A DNA stretch of 64,000 nt from Sphingobacterium sp. LZ7M1 (GTDB taxonomy: Bacteria > Bacteroidota > Bacteroidia > Sphingobacteriales > Sphingobacteriaceae). Location: contig NZ_CP101134.1 of NCBI RefSeq assembly GCF_024296865.1, positions 1,736,001 to 1,800,000 of the forward strand. The letters run 5' to 3'. Positions within the stretch are counted from its first letter, which is position 1. The number at the start of each line of letters is the position of its first letter. The translations under genes were made by a program, and so were the position numbers. The notes under the pieces are model-generated. The model did not search any database, was not told the origin of the DNA, and worked only from the letters and a program-made list of their open reading frames with translations. This document shows, in pieces, positions 1 to 7,254 of the stretch.

Positions 1-1093
1 CTGTGGAAGTAAATCCCAAAATCAACCAACCATATTGATCATAAAGATCATGCTTGTAAATGTTTTTCAGGATGGCTGTCAATCCATTTCGGATTTGGCC
101 ATACGATAGGTGTTCTGGAAGTTTCTTGTCCAATGCTACTTGTGCCAAAGGTTGGAAAGCTCCATTCCTATAGGTTGAACTTCGTCCGATAATTGGAAAA
201 TAACCTTCCGGAGAAATCATTCTTTCCAGGTGCTGGGCATATCGTTGCATTCTCTTATATGCACGTTCATACTTCTCTTGGTAGTTCCCAGCCTTCAGGT
301 TATGTTTTAAGGTTTCAACCAGCATGCAATGGATGATGTAGCCATTGTAATGGTCAAATGCAAAGTGGTTTCCATCTGAGTACCAACCATCGCCAACATA
401 CCAATCATGGTCAAATTTATTGATGGCTAAATCTATGCTTTCCCGATTGGGTTCCACACCAATGCTGTACAGAAAGGTTTCCGTAATCGATGAAAACAAC
501 AGCCAATTGTTTTGCCCCGGCTTTATCCAGCGTATGTATTTCAGCTCCTCAATGACCTGTTGTTTGGTCTTGTCAGGAAGGGGTTCCCATAAGGCTTGTG
601 GAGCCCTTAAAAACCCTAATGCTAAATGGGCAGCATCTACCAAGGTCTGACCTTCTTTTCCACGCCAAGAAAAATAATCGGGCGAACTGGGATCAAACCC
701 ATGTTGTATACCGAGTAGGGCTTGTTCCCTATATTTTTTTCGAAGTTGACCTTCTTCAGAAGCATCGTCTTTCAATCCCAACCAAGGAGCCATGCCGGCC
801 ATCAATCGGCCAAAGGCCTCCAAATACCCAACCTTTGGATTTCGCCCATCAAAAGATTCAGATACGACCATGGGCATGTTTTTCTGGAAAGTGCCTTTAC
901 TGATGTTCTCCAAAATAGGACTTGCCATTTTGCTCAAAATGGAAACCCAATAGGCTCGGTCATCTGTAGCTAGATATTTTGATGCTAATCCATCTGTGTT
1001 GGTCTCATTTAGGACGGCATATGCCCTGTTTTCCTGCATGGTTAAACCAGCAATCATTAATCCTGCAGACTGTATCCAGGTTCTTCTTTTCAT
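1..1093 (-). CDS. DUF2264 domain-containing protein, partial (C-terminus outside window)
   Basis: The minus-strand frame is open from an ATG at 1093 to the window edge, giving 364 codons without a stop. The product begins with a basic, hydrophobic stretch (MKRRTWIQSAGLMIAGL) that looks like an export signal. The body matches the DUF2264 family as I know it: a segment with DYFSWRGKEGQTLVDAAHLA, then a tryptophan- and histidine-rich part with DHDWYVGDGWYSDGN and FDHYNGYIIHCM, then IGRSSTYRNGAF. These proteins have an alpha/alpha-barrel-like composition and often sit in polysaccharide-degradation loci, but their activity is not established. The gene runs away from the AraC gene at 1233, with which it shares an upstream region. 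The family call is fairly sure; the function is not. Confidence 0.8.
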   Translation of the reverse strand, partial: MKRRTWIQSAGLMIAGLTMQENRAYAVLNETNTDGLASKYLATDDRAYWVSILSKMASPILENISKGTFQKNMPMVVSESFDGRNPKVGYLEAFGRLMAGMAPWLGLKDDASEEGQLRKKYREQALLGIQHGFDPSSPDYFSWRGKEGQTLVDAAHLALGFLRAPQALWEPLPDKTKQQVIEELKYIRWIKPGQNNWLLFSSITETFLYSIGVEPNRESIDLAINKFDHDWYVGDGWYSDGNHFAFDHYNGYIIHCMLVETLKHNLKAGNYQEKYERAYKRMQRYAQHLERMISPEGYFPIIGRSSTYRNGAFQPLAQVALDKKLPEHLSYGQIRNGLTAILKNIYKHDLYDQYGWLILGFTST

Positions 1094-1232
1094 AGGGTAG
1101 GTATTTATGGGTTTAGGTCAGTTATTTGCCTTTTCTCTAATTTAACATATTCTGGGCAAAATGTAGCATATATTGAAAATCGGCATCCTCAATCAATTTT
1201 ATTAAGTTTGTAATATCGAGATGCAATAAGGT

Positions 1233-2102
1233 ATGGAAAAGAATAAAATCAGCGCTGATGAGTTCGTCGAGAAGTTTATGGGAGGGAGCCTTAAACACCT
1301 GACCTATATACAAACGCCTATCAAGATCTTTCCATTACGTGATATAGCACCTTATCTGAAAACCCCGATTCCACCTATTTTCTTCGGCTATAATCTCCTT
1401 ATTTATATTAATCAAGGTTATTTCAAACATCAGATTGAATCTACTTCATTTATGGTACAGGCACCTTCTGTGCTAATTTCCAATTATGGTAATATTTCTG
1501 CTATTGATTCGGTAGATAAATCCGCTCAGGGATATTGTGTATTGATCAAGGAGCAGGCTATGACATCCTTGTTCAGGGAACAAGAAATCCTCAATATTTT
1601 CACCATCTCACCTTTATTGAATCTCAGTAAGATAGATAATGAAGAATTGAACGGACTTCTGGATTTGCTATATGAGGAAATCTATACGGAAAAACCCTAT
1701 AAGGAATACTATGAAAGTATTTTTAAGACCGTAATGTTAAAGATTATCAAGATTTCTGCCTCCAATAAATCCTTGGGAAGGCGACAGGAAATTGCTATAT
1801 CATTTAAACAACTGGTTCATTTACATTATAATAAGGAAAAGTCCGTTAATTTTTATGCAGATAAGTTAGCTGTCTCCGTAAACTATTTGAATAGATGTGT
1901 TTCTTCGGTGTTCAAGAAATCCTCAAAACAGCTCATTCTTGAAGTTGCCATAATCCATAGCCAGTTAATGCTGTTGGAAACCAATAAAAGTGTGGCCAGT
2001 ATCGCCTATGAATTGGAGTTTGAAGATCCATCTTATTTTACCCGTCTGTTTAAAAAGATCGTAGGAATTTCTCCAACTGAATATCGCAAAACGATAAATT
2101 AG
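1233..2102 (+). CDS. AraC family transcriptional regulator
   Basis: This 289-residue cytoplasmic protein has an N-terminal half with beta-rich, cupin-like character (about residues 25-130, including PPIFFGYNLLIYINQGYFKH) and a C-terminal AraC-type double helix-turn-helix (about 190-289). The second recognition region reads SVASIAYELEFEDPSYFTRLFKK and the domain ends with the classic GISPTEYRK motif. It likely binds a small molecule and regulates transcription. The acyl-CoA dehydrogenase gene starts 169 bases downstream on the same strand and is the most obvious target, although the divergent DUF2264 gene is also close. The effector is unknown. Confidence 0.9.
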   Translation: MEKNKISADEFVEKFMGGSLKHLTYIQTPIKIFPLRDIAPYLKTPIPPIFFGYNLLIYINQGYFKHQIESTSFMVQAPSVLISNYGNISAIDSVDKSAQGYCVLIKEQAMTSLFREQEILNIFTISPLLNLSKIDNEELNGLLDLLYEEIYTEKPYKEYYESIFKTVMLKIIKISASNKSLGRRQEIAISFKQLVHLHYNKEKSVNFYADKLAVSVNYLNRCVSSVFKKSSKQLILEVAIIHSQLMLLETNKSVASIAYELEFEDPSYFTRLFKKIVGISPTEYRKTIN

Positions 2103-2271
2103 CGCAGAATGGTTTTTATGCACGATTTGTCCTAAATATAAACGAAATCCTCATAGATATTTTCTTGATTTCCCTCTAATTTTACAATTGAGTTTTATAA
2201 TAGCCAATTTGTTCAACTCAAAAAGGCGGACCTATGAATTGCTCACTATACATTGTAAATAAAAAAATAGC

Positions 2272-3774
2272 ATGAACGGAGTTATAGAAAATATAGATTT
2301 TGAAAACTATATTTCATCATTCAGAAAACACTTATACCACCTATTCAGAGAAGAATTTGATTATTCATCCATTAGTTTGAAACGTGATTTTCCTGCAGAG
2401 TTTCTAGCAGAGATCATGAAGAAAAAACCTCTGGCGGTGGCTATTCCTAAATTGCACGGAGGAAGAGGCGTATCGGTAAAAGAATGTTTAGGAGTTCTGT
2501 CTGCCGCTTCGTATGAATCTCTGGCACTTTCCTTAATGTTCGGTATCAATATCGCTTTGTTCCTGGAGCCTGTTGCCAAGTACGGAAATTATGCTGTGCA
2601 AGAACGCGTATTTAAGGAATTCATAGAGAACAATGCCATGGGAGGTTTAATGATAACCGAGAAAGCCTACGGTAGCGATGCATTAAATATGAAAACGGCT
2701 TACGATCAAATCGGCAACTCCTATAAGATCAAAGGTGAAAAACATTGGCAAGGACTTAGCGGTGCTGCTGATTTCTGGTTAGTTACTGCCCGCAAACTCA
2801 CCCCAACCGGTGAGTTGACCCGCGACATTGATTTTTTCGTGACGGATAACAGCAATCCTGAACAACATATCCCTATGCTGGAGCGCTATAACAACCTTGG
2901 TTTGTATGCAATTCCTTATGGCGTCAATCAAATTGATGTAGTTTTACCGGAAGATCAAAAATTAACACCAGAAAGTACAGGAATTAAATTGATGCTGGAC
3001 ATGCTTCACAGAAGTAGATTGCAATTCCCAGGTATGGGCTTAGGTTTTATCAAGCGTCTACTTGATGAATCTCTGCAACATTGCCAAAACAGGATTGTCA
3101 GTGGAAGCCCATTGATCAACATTGATTCTGTAAAATATCAAATTTCAAGAATCCAGGCAGCCTTTGCCATCTGCTCAGGTATGTGTGCTTATTCAGTAGC
3201 AACCAGTGGTATTGAAAATGACCTTTCAGGATTAAGTATTGAAGCCAATACCTTGAAAGCCTTGATTACCGACTTGATGCAAGAGTCTGCACAGATCAGC
3301 CTTCAATTAGCAGGTGCAAATGGATATAGATTGGATCATATCGCTGGACGATCAGTGGTGGATAGCCGCCCATTCCAGATATTCGAAGGATCTAATGAAA
3401 TGCTATATGGACAGATTGCTGAAGGTATCAGCAAGATGATGCGTAGAGCAAAAGAATCAAATCTATATGAATTCTTAAAAACCTATCCTAATGCTAATCT
3501 GAGTGCTCCATATTTCAAGGAACAATTGAACTTCAGCCTAGAAGCCGGTATCAACCAACGCGACATGGTTACCATTGGTCGAATGATCGCTAGGGTAATC
3601 AGTTTCCAATTTGTTCTTCAAATGGAAGGCTTCAATGCTGAATTAGTAGAAATCACCCGTCAGCATATCTTGATGGATCTGACGATGTTCCATGGCCAGT
3701 ACATTAGCAAAAACAGCGCTAATCCTTTGGTTGAATATGGTATGGATTCCGATTGGATGAACTTTGTCTCTTAA
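2272..3774 (+). CDS. Acyl-CoA dehydrogenase family protein
   Basis: This 500-residue flavoprotein would oxidise an acyl thioester at the alpha-beta bond and pass electrons to an electron-transfer partner. The acyl-CoA dehydrogenase signature appears around residue 129 (ITEKAYGSDALNMKT), followed by the FAD-facing KIKGEKHWQGLSGAADFW segment. The C-terminal helical domain holds the conserved block RSVVDSRPFQIFEGSNEML (about 361-380), where the glutamate of FEGSNE lies in the place of the usual catalytic base. No signal peptide is visible, so it should be cytoplasmic. It follows an AraC regulator and ends at a strong terminator. The substrate cannot be told from the sequence; a role in secondary or branched-chain lipid metabolism is possible. 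Confidence 0.88.
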   Translation: MNGVIENIDFENYISSFRKHLYHLFREEFDYSSISLKRDFPAEFLAEIMKKKPLAVAIPKLHGGRGVSVKECLGVLSAASYESLALSLMFGINIALFLEPVAKYGNYAVQERVFKEFIENNAMGGLMITEKAYGSDALNMKTAYDQIGNSYKIKGEKHWQGLSGAADFWLVTARKLTPTGELTRDIDFFVTDNSNPEQHIPMLERYNNLGLYAIPYGVNQIDVVLPEDQKLTPESTGIKLMLDMLHRSRLQFPGMGLGFIKRLLDESLQHCQNRIVSGSPLINIDSVKYQISRIQAAFAICSGMCAYSVATSGIENDLSGLSIEANTLKALITDLMQESAQISLQLAGANGYRLDHIAGRSVVDSRPFQIFEGSNEMLYGQIAEGISKMMRRAKESNLYEFLKTYPNANLSAPYFKEQLNFSLEAGINQRDMVTIGRMIARVISFQFVLQMEGFNAELVEITRQHILMDLTMFHGQYISKNSANPLVEYGMDSDWMNFVS

Positions 3775-3799
3775 TAACAATTTCAAATACAACAAGGAG

Positions 3800-3827
3800 A
3801 GCTGGGTTTTATTACCCAGCTTTTTTT
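3800..3827 (+). terminator. Rho-independent terminator after the acyl-CoA dehydrogenase gene
   Basis: A perfect 8-bp stem (AGCTGGGT / ACCCAGCT) with a 6-base loop is followed directly by a run of seven T. It lies 26 bases after the stop codon. Confidence 0.9.
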
Positions 3828-3869
3828 ATGGCCAAAATTTTTAATCTCAAAGTATTCTTGATTTTCCTA

Positions 3870-3970
3870 TTGGTCTTATTCGAGACATATTCCGAATTTT
3901 GGCAATATGAATAAGGTAGAGTTAATATTCTATCCGAAGCATTCTCGAATATGCCTCGAATGAGTCTCGA
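3870..3970. repeat. Phased TCGA-type repeat, copy 1
   Basis: The gene-free stretch 3828-4117 contains a series of TCGA or CCGA cores at 3880, 3892, 3934, 3945, 3956 and 3967. The last four are spaced exactly 11 bases apart, one helical turn. The 22 bases at 3870-3891 occur again identically at 62134-62155, where a second phased series follows. No open frame covers it. It is not a simple terminator; its role is unknown. Confidence 0.6.
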
Positions 3971-4117
3971 CTAAGGTCTATTTTATTAGCCATAATTATG
4001 TCAGGAAAAACCCTGAAAAACACCATTCTTCTGAATCTTTGATAATTTTATTTCATCATATAAAAAAACTAGCTATAGGTTAAACAATCTATTGTCTTTT
4101 ACTATTGTAAATACTGT

Positions 4118-5254
4118 ATGGAGAAACAGAATAAGGCTGATAATGCTATGGCGCCAATTCCGGATGGAAGGAAACTAGATGTTTTCTATAAAGTGGACAT
4201 TGTAGTCATCGGTGCTGGGCAGGCAGGTCTGTCGGCGGCCTATCACCTCAAAAGGGAAGGGTTAGAGCCAGGGAAAGGATTTGTAGTATTGGATGATGAA
4301 TTTGGTTCCGGTGGAGCATGGCAACATCGCTGGGATTCCTTGACCTTGAGCAATGTGAATGGAATCAATGATCTGCCGGGGATGACCTTTTCGGAAGCGG
4401 TCAATCGCGATGATAAACAATTGCGGGCCAATGTTGCATTGCCCCAATATTATGAGAAGTACGAAAAGGCCTTTGATCTCCCTGTAATCAGACCAGTAAA
4501 TGTATTGAAGGTAACGGAGCGAAATGGAAGGTTTCTGATCCATACCAATGGACTGCAGTTTTCAGCAAAAGGCATTATCAATGCGACCGGTACCTGGAAG
4601 ACTCCACATTGCCCGAAGTATCCCGGTTGGGATAAGTTTAAAGGAAGGCAATTACATACCGGTGAATATAAAAATGCTGCTGAATTTATAGGGAAGCACG
4701 TCATAGTCGTTGGTGGTGGGATTTCTGCTGTACAATTATTGGGTGAGCTCTCCAAAGTGACTCAGACTACATGGGTAACACGGAGGCCTCCTGATTTTCG
4801 GCCTTATGAATTTAACCCAGAATTAGGTCGAGAGGCGGTGGCCATGGTCGATGAACGGGTACGGAAAGGATTGCCTCCAAAATCGGTTGTTTCTGTCACG
4901 GGCTTACCGATCACTCCGGCTATTGCGGATATGTTGAAGTCTGGTGTATTGGATAGGAAGCCCATGTTTCAAGAGATAACAGAAAATGGCGTGAAGTGGG
5001 AAGATGGTAGCGAAATGGATGCTGATGTTATCTTTTGGAATACCGGTTTTAGGCATTCCTTGGACCATTTGGATCCTCTGGGGTTAAAAAATGAGCAAGG
5101 TGGAATTGAAATGGGCGGTCAATTAGCGACCCAAGTGGTAAAAGACCCTAGAATTCATCTGACTGGTTATGGGCCTTCCTCTTCAACCATTGGAGCAAAT
5201 AGGGCGGGGCGTGCGGCTGCAAAGGAATTAATTGCCTATTTAAAATTGAAATAA
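4118..5254 (+). CDS. Flavin-containing monooxygenase-like NAD(P)/FAD-dependent oxidoreductase
   Basis: This 378-residue protein has two dinucleotide-binding Rossmann motifs: an FAD site at residues 32-37 (GAGQAG) and a second glycine-rich site near 198 (VVGGGISA). Between them sits FKGRQLHTGEY (about 174-184), which fits the FxGxxxHxxxY/F fingerprint of flavin-containing monooxygenases. The N-terminal DDEFGSGGAWQHRWDS segment is also typical of the CzcO/FMO-like group. It would use NADPH and oxygen to oxidise a small substrate, or act as a related reductase. No signal peptide is present. The MFS transporter starts 38 bases downstream, so the two probably form a unit in which a modified compound is exported. 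The substrate is unknown. Confidence 0.85.
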   Translation: MEKQNKADNAMAPIPDGRKLDVFYKVDIVVIGAGQAGLSAAYHLKREGLEPGKGFVVLDDEFGSGGAWQHRWDSLTLSNVNGINDLPGMTFSEAVNRDDKQLRANVALPQYYEKYEKAFDLPVIRPVNVLKVTERNGRFLIHTNGLQFSAKGIINATGTWKTPHCPKYPGWDKFKGRQLHTGEYKNAAEFIGKHVIVVGGGISAVQLLGELSKVTQTTWVTRRPPDFRPYEFNPELGREAVAMVDERVRKGLPPKSVVSVTGLPITPAIADMLKSGVLDRKPMFQEITENGVKWEDGSEMDADVIFWNTGFRHSLDHLDPLGLKNEQGGIEMGGQLATQVVKDPRIHLTGYGPSSSTIGANRAGRAAAKELIAYLKLK

Positions 5255-5292
5255 GTGCCGAGCAGATATATTTTGAGAACTTAATTTACAAT

Positions 5293-6507
5293 ATGACTTT
5301 TTCCCGATACGAATCATTATTGGTTGCGATGTTGACCATTGTCCAGTTTACGGTAGTTTTAGATTTTGCAGTTATGGCACCTTTAGGTGCAGAGTTGATC
5401 GACTCCTTGGATATTTCCACCAAGCAATTTGGAATCTTAGTGTCTGCCTATGCATTGAGTGCAGGTGCTTCGGGCTTTCTTTTGGCCGGTTTTATCGATC
5501 GTTTTGACCGTAAAAATATCCTCTTGATCATGTACGTAGGTTTTATTATCGGAACAGTCTGTTGCGCAATAGCACCTTCGTACTATTTTTTGTTGGTATC
5601 TAGGATTGTCGCCGGTGTTTTTGGTGGAGTAATGTCGGGAATTACCTTTGCGACCGTTACAGATTTTTTCAGGTATGAGATCCGAGGTAGGGTGATGGGG
5701 TTTATACAGATGGCATTTTCTGCAAGTCAGATTTTGGGGATTCCATTAGGGCTCTATTTAGCGCATATTTGGTCCTGGCATGTTCCATTTTATTTTATCG
5801 TAGGTATTGGCCTTATCAATATCGCCATGTTGGTGAAATTTATGAAACCTATTCCTTCCAAAACCATTCCTGGAGAGAAAAGCAGTTATTTCCAAGTGAT
5901 AAAAAGGGTTTTTACCAATAAAAAATATTTGATTGCATTTTCGACAACCTTTTTCCTAGCAACAGGAGGTTTTATCTTACAGCCCTATGTTACCCCGCAT
6001 TTGGTATTCGATCTTAATTATGCAGAAGACCAATTACCCTATGTTTTTTTCTCGGCGGGGATAGCCACATTGATTGGTTCACCAATTTTTGGAAAATTAA
6101 GTGATTCTTGGGGAAAGTATAAGTTGTTTGTTACGGGTAGTTTATTGGCCGGAATCTGTATCATTTGGTTTGTTAATGTTCCAGCGGGCAATTTATTTAT
6201 GGTTGCCGTGGCATTCAGCTGTATGATGCTGTTTGTATCTTCTAGGATTATCAGTGCAACCGCCATGATTACAGCCATTCCAGATGCTAGTGAACGTGGA
6301 GCCTTTATGAATATCAATTCAGCCATACAACAGTCCAGTGGGGGAATTGCCTCCATCTTAGGTGGAATTGTTTTGATTGAAAAGGAAGGTAATCAGGGCT
6401 TTGAGAATTTTCAGTTATTGGGACTGATTACGTTTGTGAGTATTTTAATCTGTATCTTGTTGATGTATAGGGTGAATAAAATCGTGGAAGGGAAATATTT
6501 GAAGTAA
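5293..6507 (+). CDS. MFS transporter (drug/metabolite efflux type)
   Basis: This 404-residue integral membrane protein has about 12 hydrophobic segments. The loop between segments 2 and 3 carries FIDRFDRKNILL, a form of the MFS motif A (GxLaDrxGrk), and segment 4 holds the arginine-containing LVSRIVAGVFGG region typical of H+-coupled antiporters. The length fits the 12-segment DHA1-like families. It sits directly behind a flavin monooxygenase-like gene and ahead of a gene-free repeat region, so it is probably the last gene of a two-gene unit. The direction of transport is assumed to be efflux; the substrate is unknown. Confidence 0.88.
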   Translation: MTFSRYESLLVAMLTIVQFTVVLDFAVMAPLGAELIDSLDISTKQFGILVSAYALSAGASGFLLAGFIDRFDRKNILLIMYVGFIIGTVCCAIAPSYYFLLVSRIVAGVFGGVMSGITFATVTDFFRYEIRGRVMGFIQMAFSASQILGIPLGLYLAHIWSWHVPFYFIVGIGLINIAMLVKFMKPIPSKTIPGEKSSYFQVIKRVFTNKKYLIAFSTTFFLATGGFILQPYVTPHLVFDLNYAEDQLPYVFFSAGIATLIGSPIFGKLSDSWGKYKLFVTGSLLAGICIIWFVNVPAGNLFMVAVAFSCMMLFVSSRIISATAMITAIPDASERGAFMNINSAIQQSSGGIASILGGIVLIEKEGNQGFENFQLLGLITFVSILICILLMYRVNKIVEGKYLK

Positions 6508-6552
6508 ATGTAATGATTGTGGTAGGGGAAATGCTAAGCCGGTTGGTATTTG

Positions 6553-6595
6553 AACCAGGATGCCAGGGATAGGAGGATGGACCAAGATATGGGGG
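6553..6595 (-). repeat. Inverted copy of the 44-bp element found at 11064-11152
   Basis: The bases here read as the reverse complement of the duplicated element at 11.1 kb, with matching blocks such as GAACCAGGAT and GGATGGACCAAGAT. It is the outermost of a series of elements that appear in reverse order and orientation compared with 10.4-11.2 kb. Confidence 0.65.
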
Positions 6596-6639
6596 CTTAT
6601 TTTAGCATATAATTAGTGCTAAAAGGTCTGTTTTTTTTG

Positions 6640-6965
6640 GGGTCATCCTGACGCATGAAGGATCTCGGAACAATGCATATATTTTCAATAGTGTATTGGT
6701 GTACTTTCCTGTACGTTCGGTTTCCCCCTTCCTGTCGTCCTGACGAAGGAAGGATCTCGGAATTTTACAGACATAATCAAATTACGGATAGCATTGGCGT
6801 ACAGGTCCTTAACCTTCGGTTAAGGATGACAATCGGTTTGTGTGGAGAACCGTACAGATTCCTCACTGATCGTTCAGAATCAAAATGCGCCTAGGAGGGA
6901 TTCAGAGTGAAACGAAGAATCTATTTATTACTTTTTTTAAGGATCGTTGTCATCCCGAAATTGTA
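6640..6965 (-). repeat. Dispersed intergenic repeat, inverted relative to 10.6-10.85 kb
   Basis: No credible gene lies between 6508 and 7254. The stretch has two copies of a CCTGACG...GAAGGATCTCGGAA element (about 6644 and 6738), a perfect hairpin at 6806-6826 (TCCTTAACC, loop TTC, GGTTAAGGA), and a block (about 6850-6965) with GATTCAGAGTGAAACGAAGA that is the reverse complement of 10.61-10.76 kb. A third, direct-orientation copy of the latter is at 60.66-60.80 kb. An open frame at 6655-6894 consists of these repeats and is not a gene. Confidence 0.75.
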
Positions 6966-7023
6966 AGATGAGGGAACTATTTTTTTTCTTTTTAGACGCT
7001 TAAAAGGGAGATATAAAAAATAT

Positions 7024-7090
7024 TTCACCCACGCTGTGGGTTTTCTACATTCCAATTCACCTTTCTACAAATATTTCACTCCTGTTGTCG
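7024..7090 (-). repeat. GC-hairpin repeat with ATATTT tail
   Basis: On the minus strand this reads as a GC-rich hairpin unit (forward CCCAC GCT GTGGG) joined to TGGAATGT- and GAAATATTT-type tails. The same unit type is at 10503-10590 and 60565-60640, but with different stem bases that still pair. Confidence 0.6.
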
Positions 7091-7173
7091 ATTCCCAAAA
7101 CTTGATCTTTTACTAACCTTTCAGTTGTAATTTTTTCAATGCAGTTCTTTGGACTGAAATAATTAATTGCATA

Positions 7174-7203
7174 TTTGTTTTTTGACTGACATTTGCTAAT
7201 TTG
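7174..7203 (+). promoter_or_regulatory. Putative Bacteroidota-type promoter for the ThuA/dehydrogenase fusion gene
   Basis: TTTG at 7174-7177 and CTAATTTG at 7196-7203 are 18 bases apart and resemble the -33 TTTG and -7 TAnnTTTG elements, with one mismatch. The start codon follows 51 bases downstream. Confidence 0.4.
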
Positions 7204-7254
7204 GTAAAACGGATTAGCGAAACCTAAACACAAAAAATATTAATAAACTCAAAT

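Noticed and set aside
420..973. Plus-strand open frames within the first kilobase
   Set aside because: They are antisense to the DUF2264 gene, whose minus-strand frame encodes a recognisable protein.
6655..6894. 79-codon open frame downstream of the MFS gene
   Set aside because: It is made of the dispersed hairpin repeat and changes frame between copies.
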